From Salinisphaera sp. Q1T1-3 (GTDB lineage Bacteria > Pseudomonadota > Gammaproteobacteria > Nevskiales > Salinisphaeraceae), in contig NZ_QZWD01000007.1 in assembly GCF_003602005.1 (NCBI RefSeq), positions 1 to 64,000 on the forward strand: a stretch of 64,000 bases of DNA, written 5' to 3'. Made by a program: the position numbers and the translations under genes. The notes under the pieces are model-generated. The model made no database searches. It saw nothing but the letters and a program-made list of their open reading frames with translations, and was not told the origin of the DNA. Positions 16,646 to 25,950 of this stretch are shown piece after piece. Position 1 is the stretch's first letter. The number at the start of each line of letters is the position of its first letter.

Positions 16646-17284
16646 ATGGCCATGAAAAGCGCTGATTTCCTGAGTTGTCGCTCTAGAAGAAATCCCTTGA
16701 TTTTTGATTCGGAAAAGCGGTTTATCTATTTTCCGAACAACAAGGCCGCGCAGACATCGATTGCTAGAAACATGCTGAGGGATAGGGCGATCGTCTGGAA
16801 AGACGACAAGATACAGTGGGAAAAAAACTTTTGGTTGAATCTCGCTGAAAATATTTATCGGCCGAAATTCTCTTTTACTGTCGTCAGAAATCCCTACGAT
16901 ATCGTCGTTTCAGCATTTCATTATCTGAAGGATAAAAACGAAACGGTCGGAAAATACGACAGCTTTTCGTCGTTCTGCGTCCAGGAGTTGCAATATCGAC
17001 GGGAAGAAATAGATCATCATTTTTTGCCGCAAAGCGAAAAAATGTTTAAAGACGGGGTCTGTCGCGTCGATTATGTCGCCAGAGTCGAAAGCCTCAACGA
17101 AGATTGGAGCAAAATAGCGTCGGCCATTGGCGCGAAAGACTCGGAACTAGTGCACAAAAATCCCTCTGAAAGAAAAAAAGAGTGGCTGAGCTACTACGAT
17201 AAAAAATGCATAAATATAATCAATAATCTATATGAGGAAGATTTCTATTTTCTGGATTACGAAAAAATAGATAAGCCAGAGTAG
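16646..17284 (+). CDS. Sulfotransferase-family protein, AT-rich, probably acquired
   Basis: This 212-residue protein has a PAPS-binding start, FIYFPNNKAAQTSIARNML (26-44; 5-prime-phosphosulfate loop), and FTVVRNPYDIVVSAFHYL (77-94; 3-prime-phosphate site with the RNPYD core). These match the Sulfotransfer_2-type carbohydrate sulfotransferases. It would transfer sulfate from PAPS to a sugar or other surface acceptor. The gene is much AT-richer and more lysine-rich than its neighbours, and is followed by decayed sequence containing another sulfotransferase relic, so this is probably a transferred cell-surface modification region. A second ATG lies two codons downstream. Confidence 0.8.
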   Translation: MAMKSADFLSCRSRRNPLIFDSEKRFIYFPNNKAAQTSIARNMLRDRAIVWKDDKIQWEKNFWLNLAENIYRPKFSFTVVRNPYDIVVSAFHYLKDKNETVGKYDSFSSFCVQELQYRREEIDHHFLPQSEKMFKDGVCRVDYVARVESLNEDWSKIASAIGAKDSELVHKNPSERKKEWLSYYDKKCINIINNLYEEDFYFLDYEKIDKPE

Positions 17285-17960
17285 CTTCGTTTTCAGCGAT
17301 CCGGCTCAGTTCATATTTCCGTCGTCAAATAACTCGGAAGAACGGCTGGCTCAAAAAAGTGAGCGTATCGATCGATTGCGGTCACGAAAAGTGCGTTGAA
17401 GTCGTCGACGGAGACACGGTTGCTATATCCACTCTTGCCCCGCGCATGTATCAGCACTTCATGCGAGCAGGAATGCCGGGACAGGTTGCAGACAGTTTTT
17501 AGGCGATCGGTAAGATTGGCGACAGTAGGACGAGGCAATCTCGTATATTAGCGTTCGTCTAAAGAGTTCGTGGGTGGCGTAGTCTGTTGTGTCGCGCGAA
17601 TCTTCAATACACCGATCGGTGCGTTGTCGATCCACGCCATGATCGGCGCAGACTCAATGGCGTCAGGTCCATGCCATCGTCAGGCGCGAAGCCGGAATAA
17701 GAGATCAACCACGGTCGCTTCATGCGGTCCGATGCGAGGCTCGCTTGGGCATTGATTGCCGCTCGACGATCCTGGCGATCTCGTCTGTGCAATAGGCACT
17801 GTAGTGCGCGTGTTGCCCGGGCCGAGCATGGGTTAGCGAGACGTGCGCCGGATTCAAGTGGTCGAGAAGTTGCCGTGCATCCTGCTGAAACGTTTCAAAT
17901 CACCCGACAAAATCGACGATCGGACTGCTCGATCATCACGTATCAGGAGACCAGTCGATC
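17285..17960. other. Decayed region with short minus-strand coding remnants
   Basis: No intact gene is seen. On the minus strand 17311-17538 (VSVDDFNALFVTAIDRYAHF near its end) and 17604-17792 (RPWLISYSGFAPDDGMDLTP) look like protein-coding remnants but are not assignable. They may be the C-terminal parts of the sulfotransferase relic at 17961 or of a separate lost gene. Confidence 0.4.
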
Positions 17961-18224
17961 TCAGGAGGTTCTCACGAAGGCCGCATAGAAGCAGCGCTTT
18001 TGTAAGAAACGGCCGATCAATCGATTACCTCTTCGCAGAGTATCGTGTGTGCCGCCGATACGTTCGAGATCCGACAGATTGTGTTCCAGGCAACGACGGA
18101 TGCTCGTGCCTCCGGTCTTCTGGATATGAACGAAGGCGAGTCTGGCCTGTAGAGAAACAAATATAAGAGGCTGGGGCGTGTCGTCACGAGATAGACGATC
18201 GCACTCGCGGCCAAGCGGCGGCAA
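17961..18224 (-). pseudogene. Sulfotransferase relic (N-terminal part only)
   Basis: The minus strand encodes LAFVHIQKTGGTSIRRCLEH, the typical phosphosulfate-binding start of Sulfotransfer_2 enzymes, then GGTHDTLRRG and, about 50 residues on, CFYAAFVR, the start of the second cofactor motif. A stop or frameshift follows directly and the rest of the domain cannot be assembled. It is GC-richer than the intact sulfotransferase at 16646 and opposite in direction, so it is not a simple duplicate of it. Confidence 0.6.
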
Positions 18225-18550
18225 GACAAGGCATTGTGAGCATGGCGTAGCCCAGCCACGGGAGCGCGTGATAACGCCGTATGGCCGTCGCTTGGGCGCT
18301 AATCCTTCGGGAGCCTATCTCGTGATGACAGGCCCTTGAGCGGAAGATGCGAGAAGAATCTGAAATGATCGCAAGTATTCGATATAAATTGTCCGCGGTA
18401 TATGCGTTTCGCGATTCTGGCCGATAAACAGGTTTTGTATCGGTGGCGGCAGTCACTCGCTGACTTTACAGATTGTCGCAAGTCGCCATTAACAACGTGG
18501 CTTGGTCTATGCGTTGGGGCAAACGCGTCATTCTCGTCTCGGTGACCCGA

Positions 18551-18994
18551 TCACGGCGCGTCGTGATTGTCGATCAGGTCGATCGTCATTCGGACATAGT
18601 CCACGACTGACAGCATGCCCACCAAGATGTCGCCGTCGACGACGGGCAGGCTGACCTGGCGATGATCGAGTAACAAACGACCGGCGTCGGCCAACGACGT
18701 GTCGGCGGGCAGTGTCGTGAATGTCGTCTCGAGAACGTCGGAGAGCGGTATCGCGGCCATTCGCTCGTCCAGCTGGTTATAGCCGTGGGCGTCGGTGAGC
18801 CGCAGCGCCTCGCGTAGCATGGTTTTCTGGTTCACGAGCCCCATCAGACGCCGATCCGAATCGAGAATCGGCACGTTGCGAATCTGGTATTCGCCCATCA
18901 GCTGGCGGACGTCATAAAGCGTGTGATGACAGCCAAGGCTGATGACCTCTCGGGTCATGATGTCGGACACGTGGTCGTAGTTCAGGGTATTCAT
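18551..18994 (-). CDS. Tandem CBS-domain protein
   Basis: This 147-residue protein consists almost only of two CBS domains. The first runs from DIMTREVISLGCHHTLYDV to about residue 65 (RNVPILDSDRRLMGLV), the second from about residue 83 (PLSDVLETTFTTLPADTSL) to PVVDGDILVGMLSVVDYVR. Such stand-alone CBS pairs bind adenine nucleotides or other ligands and regulate partners that cannot be predicted from sequence. No operon partner is adjacent. Confidence 0.88.
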   Translation of the reverse strand: MNTLNYDHVSDIMTREVISLGCHHTLYDVRQLMGEYQIRNVPILDSDRRLMGLVNQKTMLREALRLTDAHGYNQLDERMAAIPLSDVLETTFTTLPADTSLADAGRLLLDHRQVSLPVVDGDILVGMLSVVDYVRMTIDLIDNHDAP

Positions 18995-19523
18995 TGGTGC
19001 CGTCTCCTGGGCCGACGAGCAACAGCGACGCGGCTGGCAATCGATCGTGGATCGCCCGTGGGCGGATTCTTGCGGTTCCGGAAGGTCGGCAGGGGTCGCC
19101 GGACATATCCGTTATGGGTTTATCGGCCGGTTGAGCGCCAGCGTGAGTCTTTCTGCGGTCCCAGATCGGATCAAGGCGAGGCATGTTCTGCTGTGTAGTG
19201 CGAAAAGGGCCGAGCCATCAGCGGCTTGTCGATGGCGCAAAGAGGCCGCGCCATGGCGAAAAAGACGTCGACCGGGATGGTCAACGACGGTGAGACGCCT
19301 TTTGGGGGCGGCGCGGGCTGTACGCCTTGGTGGCCCGCTCCATGCGGTGCGGAGCGCGACTCGCCCGGTTTTATGGAGTGTCGTTAGGGCCTGTTGGGGC
19401 GAATGCCAATCGCTGCCTGTTGGAATGTCGGAAATGCTCGCCGGTAAGCGGGCCTTTTTCGCGCCAGCCAGCGTGGCATGAAAATGACCCGCGGCGTGTC
19501 GATTACGCGCCGTTCAACGTGCT
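18995..19523. other. Intergenic region, no gene recognised
   Basis: These 529 bases hold only overlapping GC-driven open frames. The 9-mer GCCTGTTGG occurs twice about 30 bases apart near 19390-19425 but forms no hairpin. A clear terminator for the tannase-family gene was not found. Confidence 0.4.
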
Positions 19524-21140
19524 TTAGTCCGGCGTGCTGCACGTGAAACTATTGGCATCGTTGACGTCGCCGGTGCCGTTGTAGGCCGCGTACTGCGGAT
19601 AAGGACACAGGGGGCGTGTGCGGTCGGCCCAGTCATCCGGGATTTCCGTGTTGTCGGGATCGACAGCGGCCACGATGCGGGCTGGCGGTTCGTCGTCTTC
19701 CACCCAGGCCTGCAGGGCGGTCAGCGCATCGAATTGATCGGTCGCCGGACCACCAGCGCAGTGGTTCATGCCGGGAATCCGGAACAGGCGCGCATAGTCG
19801 CCGACGCTCTGGAAGCCCCCACCGGCTTCGAGCAGTCTGTCGTAGTAGCCGATGATGCCGTCGGCGGAGAAAACGGGATCCGCCATGCCCTGGTAGATCA
19901 GGAGCTTGCCGCCGGCGCGATCGAATGCCTCGAGATCGATGCTGTCGGCATCGATAATCCGGGACGAGGGGGCCGTCTGCGCGGCCGCGGTATCGAAGTC
20001 GAAGTTCAGGGCGTAGGCAAGCGGGTTGTCCTCGGCGTTGGTCGGAGGCGTGGTGAACACGGCAGCCAGCGACGATGCCCCCATGGCCGCGTTGATGCCG
20101 TTGAAGCCGGGGCTGCCGACGGTCCAGAGCCGCCAGCCGGAGCCACGGATGCCCGGATCCCATGGGAAGGTCGTATACAGATCGTTCGGCGGCCCGTCAT
20201 GGAAGGCTTGCAGCGCCTGTTTCTGGCCATCGCTCAATGCATCGACCGTGGCGATGTCGAAACCGGTACAGGCCGCCGGGCGATTGACCATGCCATCGCG
20301 CAGCCCATCGGCGGCATCGCAGTAATCCAGGATGGCGTCGGATACGGCTGCGAGATCGTCGTCGTCCGGCGGGAAGGCGGTCCACAGTTGTGGTGTGCCG
20401 GTATCCGGGTCCGTTTCGGCGATACGAGCGAACTGTTGTGTGTTCCAGGCCTCGTCCACGGCAACCTGGGTCAGGTTCCAGCCCGGATCGCCGGCAATGA
20501 TGCCATCGAAATAGTCGGGGAATCGCTGCGAGGCCTGCATGGCCTGGCGGCCGCCGTTGGAGCAGCCGACGAAATATGAATAGGTCGGTGCCTGGTCATA
20601 GTATTGGCTGATCAGTGTCCGTGCGGTCGGGGCGACCTGGGCGATGGCGTTGTAGCCGTAATCGATACGGGCCTGGTCGTCGAAACCGAAGCCGACATCG
20701 TTCTGCGGGTGGCCGCCGTTCGTGGCCACGATGGCAAAGCCGCGCGACAGCGCGCTTCGGTCGCCGGCCGCGCGTGCGCCCTGGACCTGATCCAGGACCT
20801 GATTGCCATCGGTGCCACCACCACCCTGGAAATAGAAACGATGGTTCCAGTTGTCCGGCATGCGCAACAGGAAACCGGTGTAGTACGGCGCGGCGGTACC
20901 GTCGGGGCCATTGCCGGTGCGTTCGTTGATACGGCCCGAGACTTCGCAATAGGCTGGCAGGCCGTCCGCGGCTGCGACTCGGTGTGTCTCGATCCGGGCG
21001 TTCAGGTCGGTCGCGGCCTGGGCGATACCGGCACAGTCACGGGTCGTCTCCTGTGTGGTCACATCAGTGTGGTCATCGTCGCAGCCGGTCTGGAGCAGCA
21101 ACGCGCCGATCGCGAGTGCCCACAAGCACGATTTATTCAT
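19524..21140 (-). CDS. Tannase/feruloyl esterase family lipoprotein
   Basis: This 538-residue protein has a lipoprotein signal with lipobox LQTGC (C20). The alpha/beta-hydrolase body carries the family CS-D-HC signature: C193-S194 in VGCSNGGRQ, an aspartate in YQGMADPVFS and HC in GMNHCAGG. In fungal and bacterial members the two cysteines form a disulfide that joins the catalytic Ser and His. Substrates in the family are galloyl and feruloyl esters of plant phenolics. The gene stands alone, so the natural substrate is unknown. The upstream gap has a TGATAATCA word reminiscent of half a Fur box, but the other half does not match. Confidence 0.87.
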   Translation of the reverse strand: MNKSCLWALAIGALLLQTGCDDDHTDVTTQETTRDCAGIAQAATDLNARIETHRVAAADGLPAYCEVSGRINERTGNGPDGTAAPYYTGFLLRMPDNWNHRFYFQGGGGTDGNQVLDQVQGARAAGDRSALSRGFAIVATNGGHPQNDVGFGFDDQARIDYGYNAIAQVAPTARTLISQYYDQAPTYSYFVGCSNGGRQAMQASQRFPDYFDGIIAGDPGWNLTQVAVDEAWNTQQFARIAETDPDTGTPQLWTAFPPDDDDLAAVSDAILDYCDAADGLRDGMVNRPAACTGFDIATVDALSDGQKQALQAFHDGPPNDLYTTFPWDPGIRGSGWRLWTVGSPGFNGINAAMGASSLAAVFTTPPTNAEDNPLAYALNFDFDTAAAQTAPSSRIIDADSIDLEAFDRAGGKLLIYQGMADPVFSADGIIGYYDRLLEAGGGFQSVGDYARLFRIPGMNHCAGGPATDQFDALTALQAWVEDDEPPARIVAAVDPDNTEIPDDWADRTRPLCPYPQYAAYNGTGDVNDANSFTCSTPD

Positions 21141-21345
21141 GCGCCCCTCTCATTTTGTTATTGATGATAATCAAAATACGAACGGTGAACTCGTGCCTGC
21201 AATAGGCCAAAAGTCGACGCATCGAGCCACCGGCTGTCGTATTGGCAATAACAGACGTGGTGGGCGACGGGGCGATATACGCGTGTTGCGGTGTGCGCTG
21301 TTCGACCATGCCGGTGCGTCGTCGGTCGCGCGCGCCGGATTCAAA

Positions 21346-21360
21346 AAGCGCTAAGCGCTT
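21346..21360. promoter_or_regulatory. Perfect 7-1-7 palindrome upstream of the OYE gene
   Basis: AAGCGCT-A-AGCGCTT lies about 110 bases before the start of the Old Yellow Enzyme gene. Such genes are often controlled by a TetR-type regulator (NemR), but none is encoded here, so this is only an operator candidate. The surrounding gap 21141-21469 holds no gene. Confidence 0.4.
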
Positions 21361-21469
21361 CGTGACACGGGCGTTGATTTGTACGTGTGCATCGATACCT
21401 TGTGCTCAATGGTTTTAAACGCCGCGGGCTGCGTGAATCCGACCGCGCCCGATGGCAAGGAACGAGTCC

Positions 21470-22606
21470 ATGAGTGCATTGTTCGAGAACTACGACGTCG
21501 GTGGCCTGCATCTGCGTAACCGGGTCGTGATGGCCCCGATGACCCGCTCGCGCGCGCCGAACGATATCCCCAATGAAATGGGCGCGCTGTATTACCGGCA
21601 ACGCGCCAGCGCCGGGCTGATCATCTCGGAGGGCACGCCGATTTCGCGCGAAGGGCAAGGCTATCTGTTCAACCCGGGTATCTTCGGTCCCGATCAGATC
21701 CGGGGTTGGCAGAAGGCCACGCAGGCCGTGCACGCGCGTGGCGGCACCTTTTTTGCCCAGATCTGGCACGTCGGGCGGGTATCGCACACATCGATTCAGA
21801 TCGCTGGCAAGGCTCCGGTCGGACCGAGCGAAGCCCAGGGCGGCAAGGCATTCGGATATGACGCACAGGGTCGGCCTAACATGCTGTCGGCCAGCAAGCC
21901 GCGGGCGCTTGCGACAGCCGAGGTCAAGCGCATCGTCGACGATTTTCGGCAGGGCGCGATCAACGCCCGAAACGCCGGCTTCGACGGGGTTGAGATCCAT
22001 GCCGCGAACGGCTATCTGTTCGAGCAGTTTTTGAATCCCGGCGTCAATGATCGTCACGATGTCTACGGCGGGAGTCGTGAGAACCGCTGTCGTCTGGTCA
22101 TGGAAGTGATCGATGAATGCGTGGCGGCGCTCGGCGCCCATCGCGTCGGGATCCGGCTGTCGCCGCACGGCACGCTGTTCGACATGCCGGAATACGACGA
22201 CAACGGCGAGACCTATCTCTACCTGGCCCGCGAAATCGAAAAACGCGGCCTGGCCTATATCCACCTGCATGATCAGGGGGGACAGGGCATGGCGCCATTG
22301 CCCATGGACTATCTGCGGACGTTCCGCCAGACCTATGGCGGCAACCTCCTACTGGCCGGCAATCTGGAAAAGGAAAGCGCCGAACGGATGATCACCGACG
22401 GCCTGATCGATCTGCCCGTGTTCGGCCGCATGTATACGTCCAACCCGGATCTTGTCGAGCGGATGTACAACGGCTGGCCGCTGGCCGAGTACGATCCGGA
22501 CACGTTCTACGGCGGCGATGCCCGTGGCTATGTCGATTTCCCGACCTACCCGGAAGATCAGGCGCGCAAGGCGCGGGAGGCGATGATCGCAGACAACCAG
22601 GCGTGA
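21470..22606 (+). CDS. Old Yellow Enzyme family alkene reductase (NemA-like)
   Basis: The start MSALFENYDV is preferred over an upstream ATG six codons earlier because AAGGAACGAG lies just before it. About 378 residues form an FMN TIM barrel with NRVVMAPMTRSRA, EGTPIS, AQIWHVGRVSH, the substrate-binding EIHAANGYLFEQFLNPGVND and the C-terminal VFGRMYTSNPDLVERM. It reduces activated C=C bonds (and in NemA-type enzymes N-ethylmaleimide or nitro compounds) with NAD(P)H, usually in electrophile detoxification. It stands alone and converges with the GGDEF gene. Confidence 0.92.
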   Translation: MSALFENYDVGGLHLRNRVVMAPMTRSRAPNDIPNEMGALYYRQRASAGLIISEGTPISREGQGYLFNPGIFGPDQIRGWQKATQAVHARGGTFFAQIWHVGRVSHTSIQIAGKAPVGPSEAQGGKAFGYDAQGRPNMLSASKPRALATAEVKRIVDDFRQGAINARNAGFDGVEIHAANGYLFEQFLNPGVNDRHDVYGGSRENRCRLVMEVIDECVAALGAHRVGIRLSPHGTLFDMPEYDDNGETYLYLAREIEKRGLAYIHLHDQGGQGMAPLPMDYLRTFRQTYGGNLLLAGNLEKESAERMITDGLIDLPVFGRMYTSNPDLVERMYNGWPLAEYDPDTFYGGDARGYVDFPTYPEDQARKAREAMIADNQA

Positions 22607-22708
22607 TCGCCGGCACGCCCGATCCCCGATCGCTGCAACCGGCGCGTTCGGGGGTGGGGCGGGCTCGTCGGAACGGTAGACAGCCGGCCGTTTGAAAAAG
22701 CCGCCCGG

Positions 22709-22743
22709 GTCTTGCCGTGCCGGCACGGCTGCCGGGGCAAGAC
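22709..22743 (-). terminator. Long hairpin between convergent genes
   Basis: GTCTTGCC and GGCAAGAC form the outer stem and CCGGCA/TGCCGG the inner stem. On the minus strand it is followed after about 10 bases by CTTTTTC, so it may end the GGDEF transcript that stops at 22774; it could also act on the OYE transcript. Confidence 0.5.
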
Positions 22744-22773
22744 GCATGGCACTCGATGTACGACGCCGAGTGG

Positions 22774-23892
22774 CTATTTGGCCATGCGAAGCGCCCGCCG
22801 AACGCCGCCGCCGGCGCGTTTGGCGGCGTAGCAGGCGCGGTCGGCGCGCCGCAGCAGATCATCCAGTTCGGCTTGATTGGCCCGGGCGACCGCATAGCCG
22901 ATGCTCAGGCCGATCTTCTGCGTACAGACACCGTCGAGCATGTAAGGCTGCGACAATAGCTCATAAAGATGCTTGGCCATGGCGGCCGGGGCCTGTGCGT
23001 TCCGGACGTTGCCCTGAACCACGACGAATTCGTCACCACCGATACGAGCGGTGATGGTCGTGTCGTCGGGCAAGGCCTCTCGCAACCGATCGGACAGCGC
23101 CTGCAACAGTTGATCCCCCGCTTCGTGGCCGTACTGGTCGTTCACGGCCTTGAAGCCGTCGAGATCGAAGGCATGGAGGGCCACGCTGTGCGACTCGGTT
23201 CGCTTCATTTCGCCGAAGGCGGTTGTCAGGCCGAGGCGGTTGCAAAGCTGGGTCAGCGGGTCGTGATGCGCCAGGCTGGCCATGACGAGTCGCAGCTCGA
23301 TATGACGTCGGGCGTTGCCATAGGCATGGCCGATCGTTTCCATCGAGCCGGTGAGAAAGATCAGGAAGACCACACCGACGAGCAGGCGTCCGTTACTGCC
23401 TGCGTATACGCAGACAACGATGACCGGCAGGCTGGCGATCGAGACGGCGGCAGCGGCCATGAACGGTCGCACCGATACCCGCGATACGATACCGGCGCAG
23501 TAGCCGAACAACAGTGCCGTGGCGATCAGGTGCAGCGACACGTCCGGTTCGGTGAACCAGGATGACACCAACGCCCCGGTGGCCCCGGCCAGGCTCAACG
23601 TGGTGGCGGCATGGCCCAGCTCGAACCGGCGCGACTCATGCAGCGTGGCTTCGCGCCGCGCCAGAAAGGCCCGATGTCGCGCACTGAAGACGATCTTGGC
23701 GATATTGGCGATCACACTGATGATGACCAGCACGGCGATCGTGTTGTCGCCGCTGCGCACGAACGCATACGTGCCGATCCCGATCAGCAGGAGCGCCATG
23801 ACGACGGTTGGCACGTGGCTATAGGCAAGATCGGCGACGAGCGCCCGGTAGACATCCACCGGCTCGCGGGAGCGCCGCCAATCGAAACCCAT
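22774..23892 (-). CDS. Membrane diguanylate cyclase (GGDEF)
   Basis: The 372-residue protein has six hydrophobic helices in residues 20-195 and a C-terminal GGDEF domain beginning at LAHHDPLTQLCNRLGL, with the active-site ARIGGDEFVVV intact. No RxxD inhibitory site precedes it. It probably makes cyclic di-GMP from two GTP in response to a signal sensed in or near the membrane. The membrane part does not match a sensor family I can name. Confidence 0.9.
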   Translation of the reverse strand: MGFDWRRSREPVDVYRALVADLAYSHVPTVVMALLLIGIGTYAFVRSGDNTIAVLVIISVIANIAKIVFSARHRAFLARREATLHESRRFELGHAATTLSLAGATGALVSSWFTEPDVSLHLIATALLFGYCAGIVSRVSVRPFMAAAAVSIASLPVIVVCVYAGSNGRLLVGVVFLIFLTGSMETIGHAYGNARRHIELRLVMASLAHHDPLTQLCNRLGLTTAFGEMKRTESHSVALHAFDLDGFKAVNDQYGHEAGDQLLQALSDRLREALPDDTTITARIGGDEFVVVQGNVRNAQAPAAMAKHLYELLSQPYMLDGVCTQKIGLSIGYAVARANQAELDDLLRRADRACYAAKRAGGGVRRALRMAK

Positions 23893-24088
23893 ATTTACGC
23901 CTTCGCAAGCATTGCGCTGTTATTCAACCGATATCAGTGTGCCGTAAAGACATCGATCGTGGGAGGGCCGCAACCGGAGTGTCGGTGCCGGCCGCGGTCA
24001 CGATGATGTCAGGCAATGGCCCGCCGTGCTTGGTACGAGCCGTGAGCCGGGGGCGATGCCGCCACGCCGGGGAAACGCGCTGCTCGAA

Positions 24089-24557
24089 TCATCCAGTGGT
24101 GGGGCGGCAACGGTGCGTCCGATGTGCGGGAATCGTCAGCAGGGCGAGGCAAAGCACGGTATAGCCGGCGTACAGTGGCGCGCCGCCGACGGCCCGAATG
24201 GGCGCGCCGAACGGAAACGTGAAATAGACGATGATCAGGTGAAACGCAAAGACCTGGATCGAGGCATGTCCGAGGCCGCTCAACCATATAGCCGGACAGG
24301 AATACGAAACCCCAGGCCGCCGAGACGAATCCGAACGGTTCCATCGTGAAGCGCGAAAGCGGCCCTAGATGATCGATGGTCATGATGACGAGCATCAGCC
24401 CGCGCAGCGTGTCCACGCGCTGATCGTGTATCGCGCGACCCCGCGCATCGGACCGGGCTCTGGTCGGCGGTGCCGATCGGCCCCGCGTGTTACCGCCACG
24501 AGACGGCCATGACGCCAACCATTCGCGTGCGTTACGCAGCGTGTGCTGAATCGGCAT
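24089..24557 (-). pseudogene. Internally deleted opgC-like membrane protein gene
   Basis: The N-terminal part (start MPIQHTLRNA, then RVDTLRGLMLVIMTIDHLG and FVFLSGYMV) matches the first membrane segments of OpgC, the inner-membrane succinyltransferase for osmoregulated glucans. At about 24285 it switches frame directly to the last OpgC segments, GLGHASIQVFAFHLIIVYF. Roughly two thirds of the usual 370-400 residues are missing, so an internal deletion with a frameshift has destroyed the gene. The in-frame continuation of the N-terminal part is hydrophilic, arginine-rich nonsense. Confidence 0.75.
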
Positions 24558-24972
24558 CGTCTCCCCCGGATGATACGAAAACAGCGCTTTCTGCACACAC
24601 TTGGCCAACGCGATACAGGCATTAAATTCAGTGTCTTGTAATCGGCATGAGGGCGCTGGCCGTGGCGCGCGTGCTTTCGAACACGCGCGTTATCAACCCG
24701 AAAAATCATCTATTTTTAGGCCGGGTTAATAAATCGACAGACAGCGCCGGCGATGGTGTTCGCGGGCGGCTGACCGTATCGTGAGGCCCGCAGCAGAACG
24801 GGTCGGCTCCGATAGGGCGATCGCATCGTCCCCGTGCCGGGCCGATGAGGCGGTCCGCTGCAGGCCGGGTCGATTCGTGCTGAACCATGCCGGGCGCTTT
24901 GCCCGCGGGCTGGCGCTGTCCGTCATGGCGTGTTGGTCAGGCGTTGTGTGACACATGAAAAGGAGAAAGCCC
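24558..24972. other. Intergenic region, no gene recognised
   Basis: These 415 bases between the opgC relic and the next gene include one AT-rich pocket near 24700-24740 that could hold a promoter. The ribosome site AGGAG for the next gene is at about 24961-24965. Confidence 0.45.
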
Positions 24973-25533
24973 ATGTCCGTCAGACGCTGGCTCGCTCATC
25001 TCGGCCGTTCACGCGGCGCGGGATCTCGCCGGCCGGTCGAGGCGTCGGTCGATCGTCGCGGGGATGGACGGCCCGACGAGTGGCTGGCAAGGACCGAATC
25101 GGGGGCAGTCGCGCAGGCGGTACTGCCGGCGCGCATCAGCCGGATGGTGGCCCGATTGCACACCCGGGGCTATGCCGCGCTCTATCTCCACGCCGGCATG
25201 TCGCCGGCCGGGACATGTTGGCGTTACGAGATCGGCGTACTGGGCGCGAATGGTGCCTGGCCGGGTGGGGCAGCGATCGTCACGGACAGTGTCGGGCCGG
25301 TCGGCAGCGTGGCCTGGTCACGCGTGGCGGCTGAGCCGACGACGCTGGCCGCGGACTTCGAACGGACGTATGGCTCCGCGCTGCGCCCGGCGCGCGCGGA
25401 CGTGACGGCTTACGCTGACTGGTACGCTCGACATCTGGCCGAGCTCGATGCCCACGAATTCCCGATCTTCTTCGCCGACGGGCCAGCGCCCCACGCCCAC
25501 TGGCTCGCCGAGGCGCCCGGCTATCGCGGCTGA
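24973..25533 (+). CDS. Hypothetical soluble protein, about 186 residues
   Basis: The start MSVRRWLAHL is chosen because AGGAG lies seven bases before it. The first 50 residues are basic and probably disordered. The remainder looks like one folded domain with RMVARLHTRGYAALYLHAGM, WRYEIGVL and a C-terminal WYARHLAELDAHEFP. There is no signal peptide or membrane helix, and no family is recognised. The gene stands alone. Codon use resembles its neighbours, so it is probably a real native gene. Confidence 0.6.
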   Translation: MSVRRWLAHLGRSRGAGSRRPVEASVDRRGDGRPDEWLARTESGAVAQAVLPARISRMVARLHTRGYAALYLHAGMSPAGTCWRYEIGVLGANGAWPGGAAIVTDSVGPVGSVAWSRVAAEPTTLAADFERTYGSALRPARADVTAYADWYARHLAELDAHEFPIFFADGPAPHAHWLAEAPGYRG

Positions 25534-25666
25534 CGACACAGCGATCGTTCAGACCGGCCCCGGCCGGCGGCAGGCGACGCGCTGCATACCGGTGTGGTGT
25601 GGCAACCCGGGCGTTCGGTGCGCCGTCGATGGACCGGCGTAGCCGGTCTGTTCGCGTGATACGGGC

Positions 25667-25898
25667 CTATCCGGGCGGCGGGAAGGGATCGTCTTCGTCG
25701 GTGCGTTCGTCTTCGATCTGGCCGCGTCCGATTCTTGATGGCGAGCTGGCTTGGCTGGTTGTTGCGTGTCACGGTGGCGCCGTGGTCGATCGCTGGCGGT
25801 TTGGTGTCGAAATTCTTGATCGCGTGCGTGTTGACGGTGCGGGTGACCTGCGACTGTGAGGCGGCGGTGTCCCAGACAATCCTGTATCGAGTTCGCAT
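25667..25898 (-). pseudogene. DUF2188-like small protein gene with a frameshift
   Basis: From the ATG at 25898, with GAGGAGACGG just upstream, the minus strand encodes MRTRYRIVWDTAASQSQV, then HAIKNFDTKPPAIDHG and NNQPSQLAI. The next frame continues with GQIEDERTDEDDPFPPPG and a stop at 25667-25669. A middle DTK..AI..G stretch and a C-terminus of the type DG.I..E.TYG.DPFPP are typical of DUF2188 proteins. One extra base, or two missing, between about 25730 and 25740 would restore a protein of about 76 residues. It may be a real pseudogene or a base-call error. The rest of 25534-25950 holds nothing clear. Confidence 0.6.
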
Positions 25899-25950
25899 AT
25901 CCGTCTCCTCGTTCGCGAATGGGCACGGTATCGCGATTGGTCATGACACA

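Noticed and set aside
21150-21180. Fur-box-like sequence upstream of the tannase-family gene
   Set aside because: Only one half (TGATAAT) matches the 7-1-7 consensus; the other arm is poor, so it was not listed as an operator.
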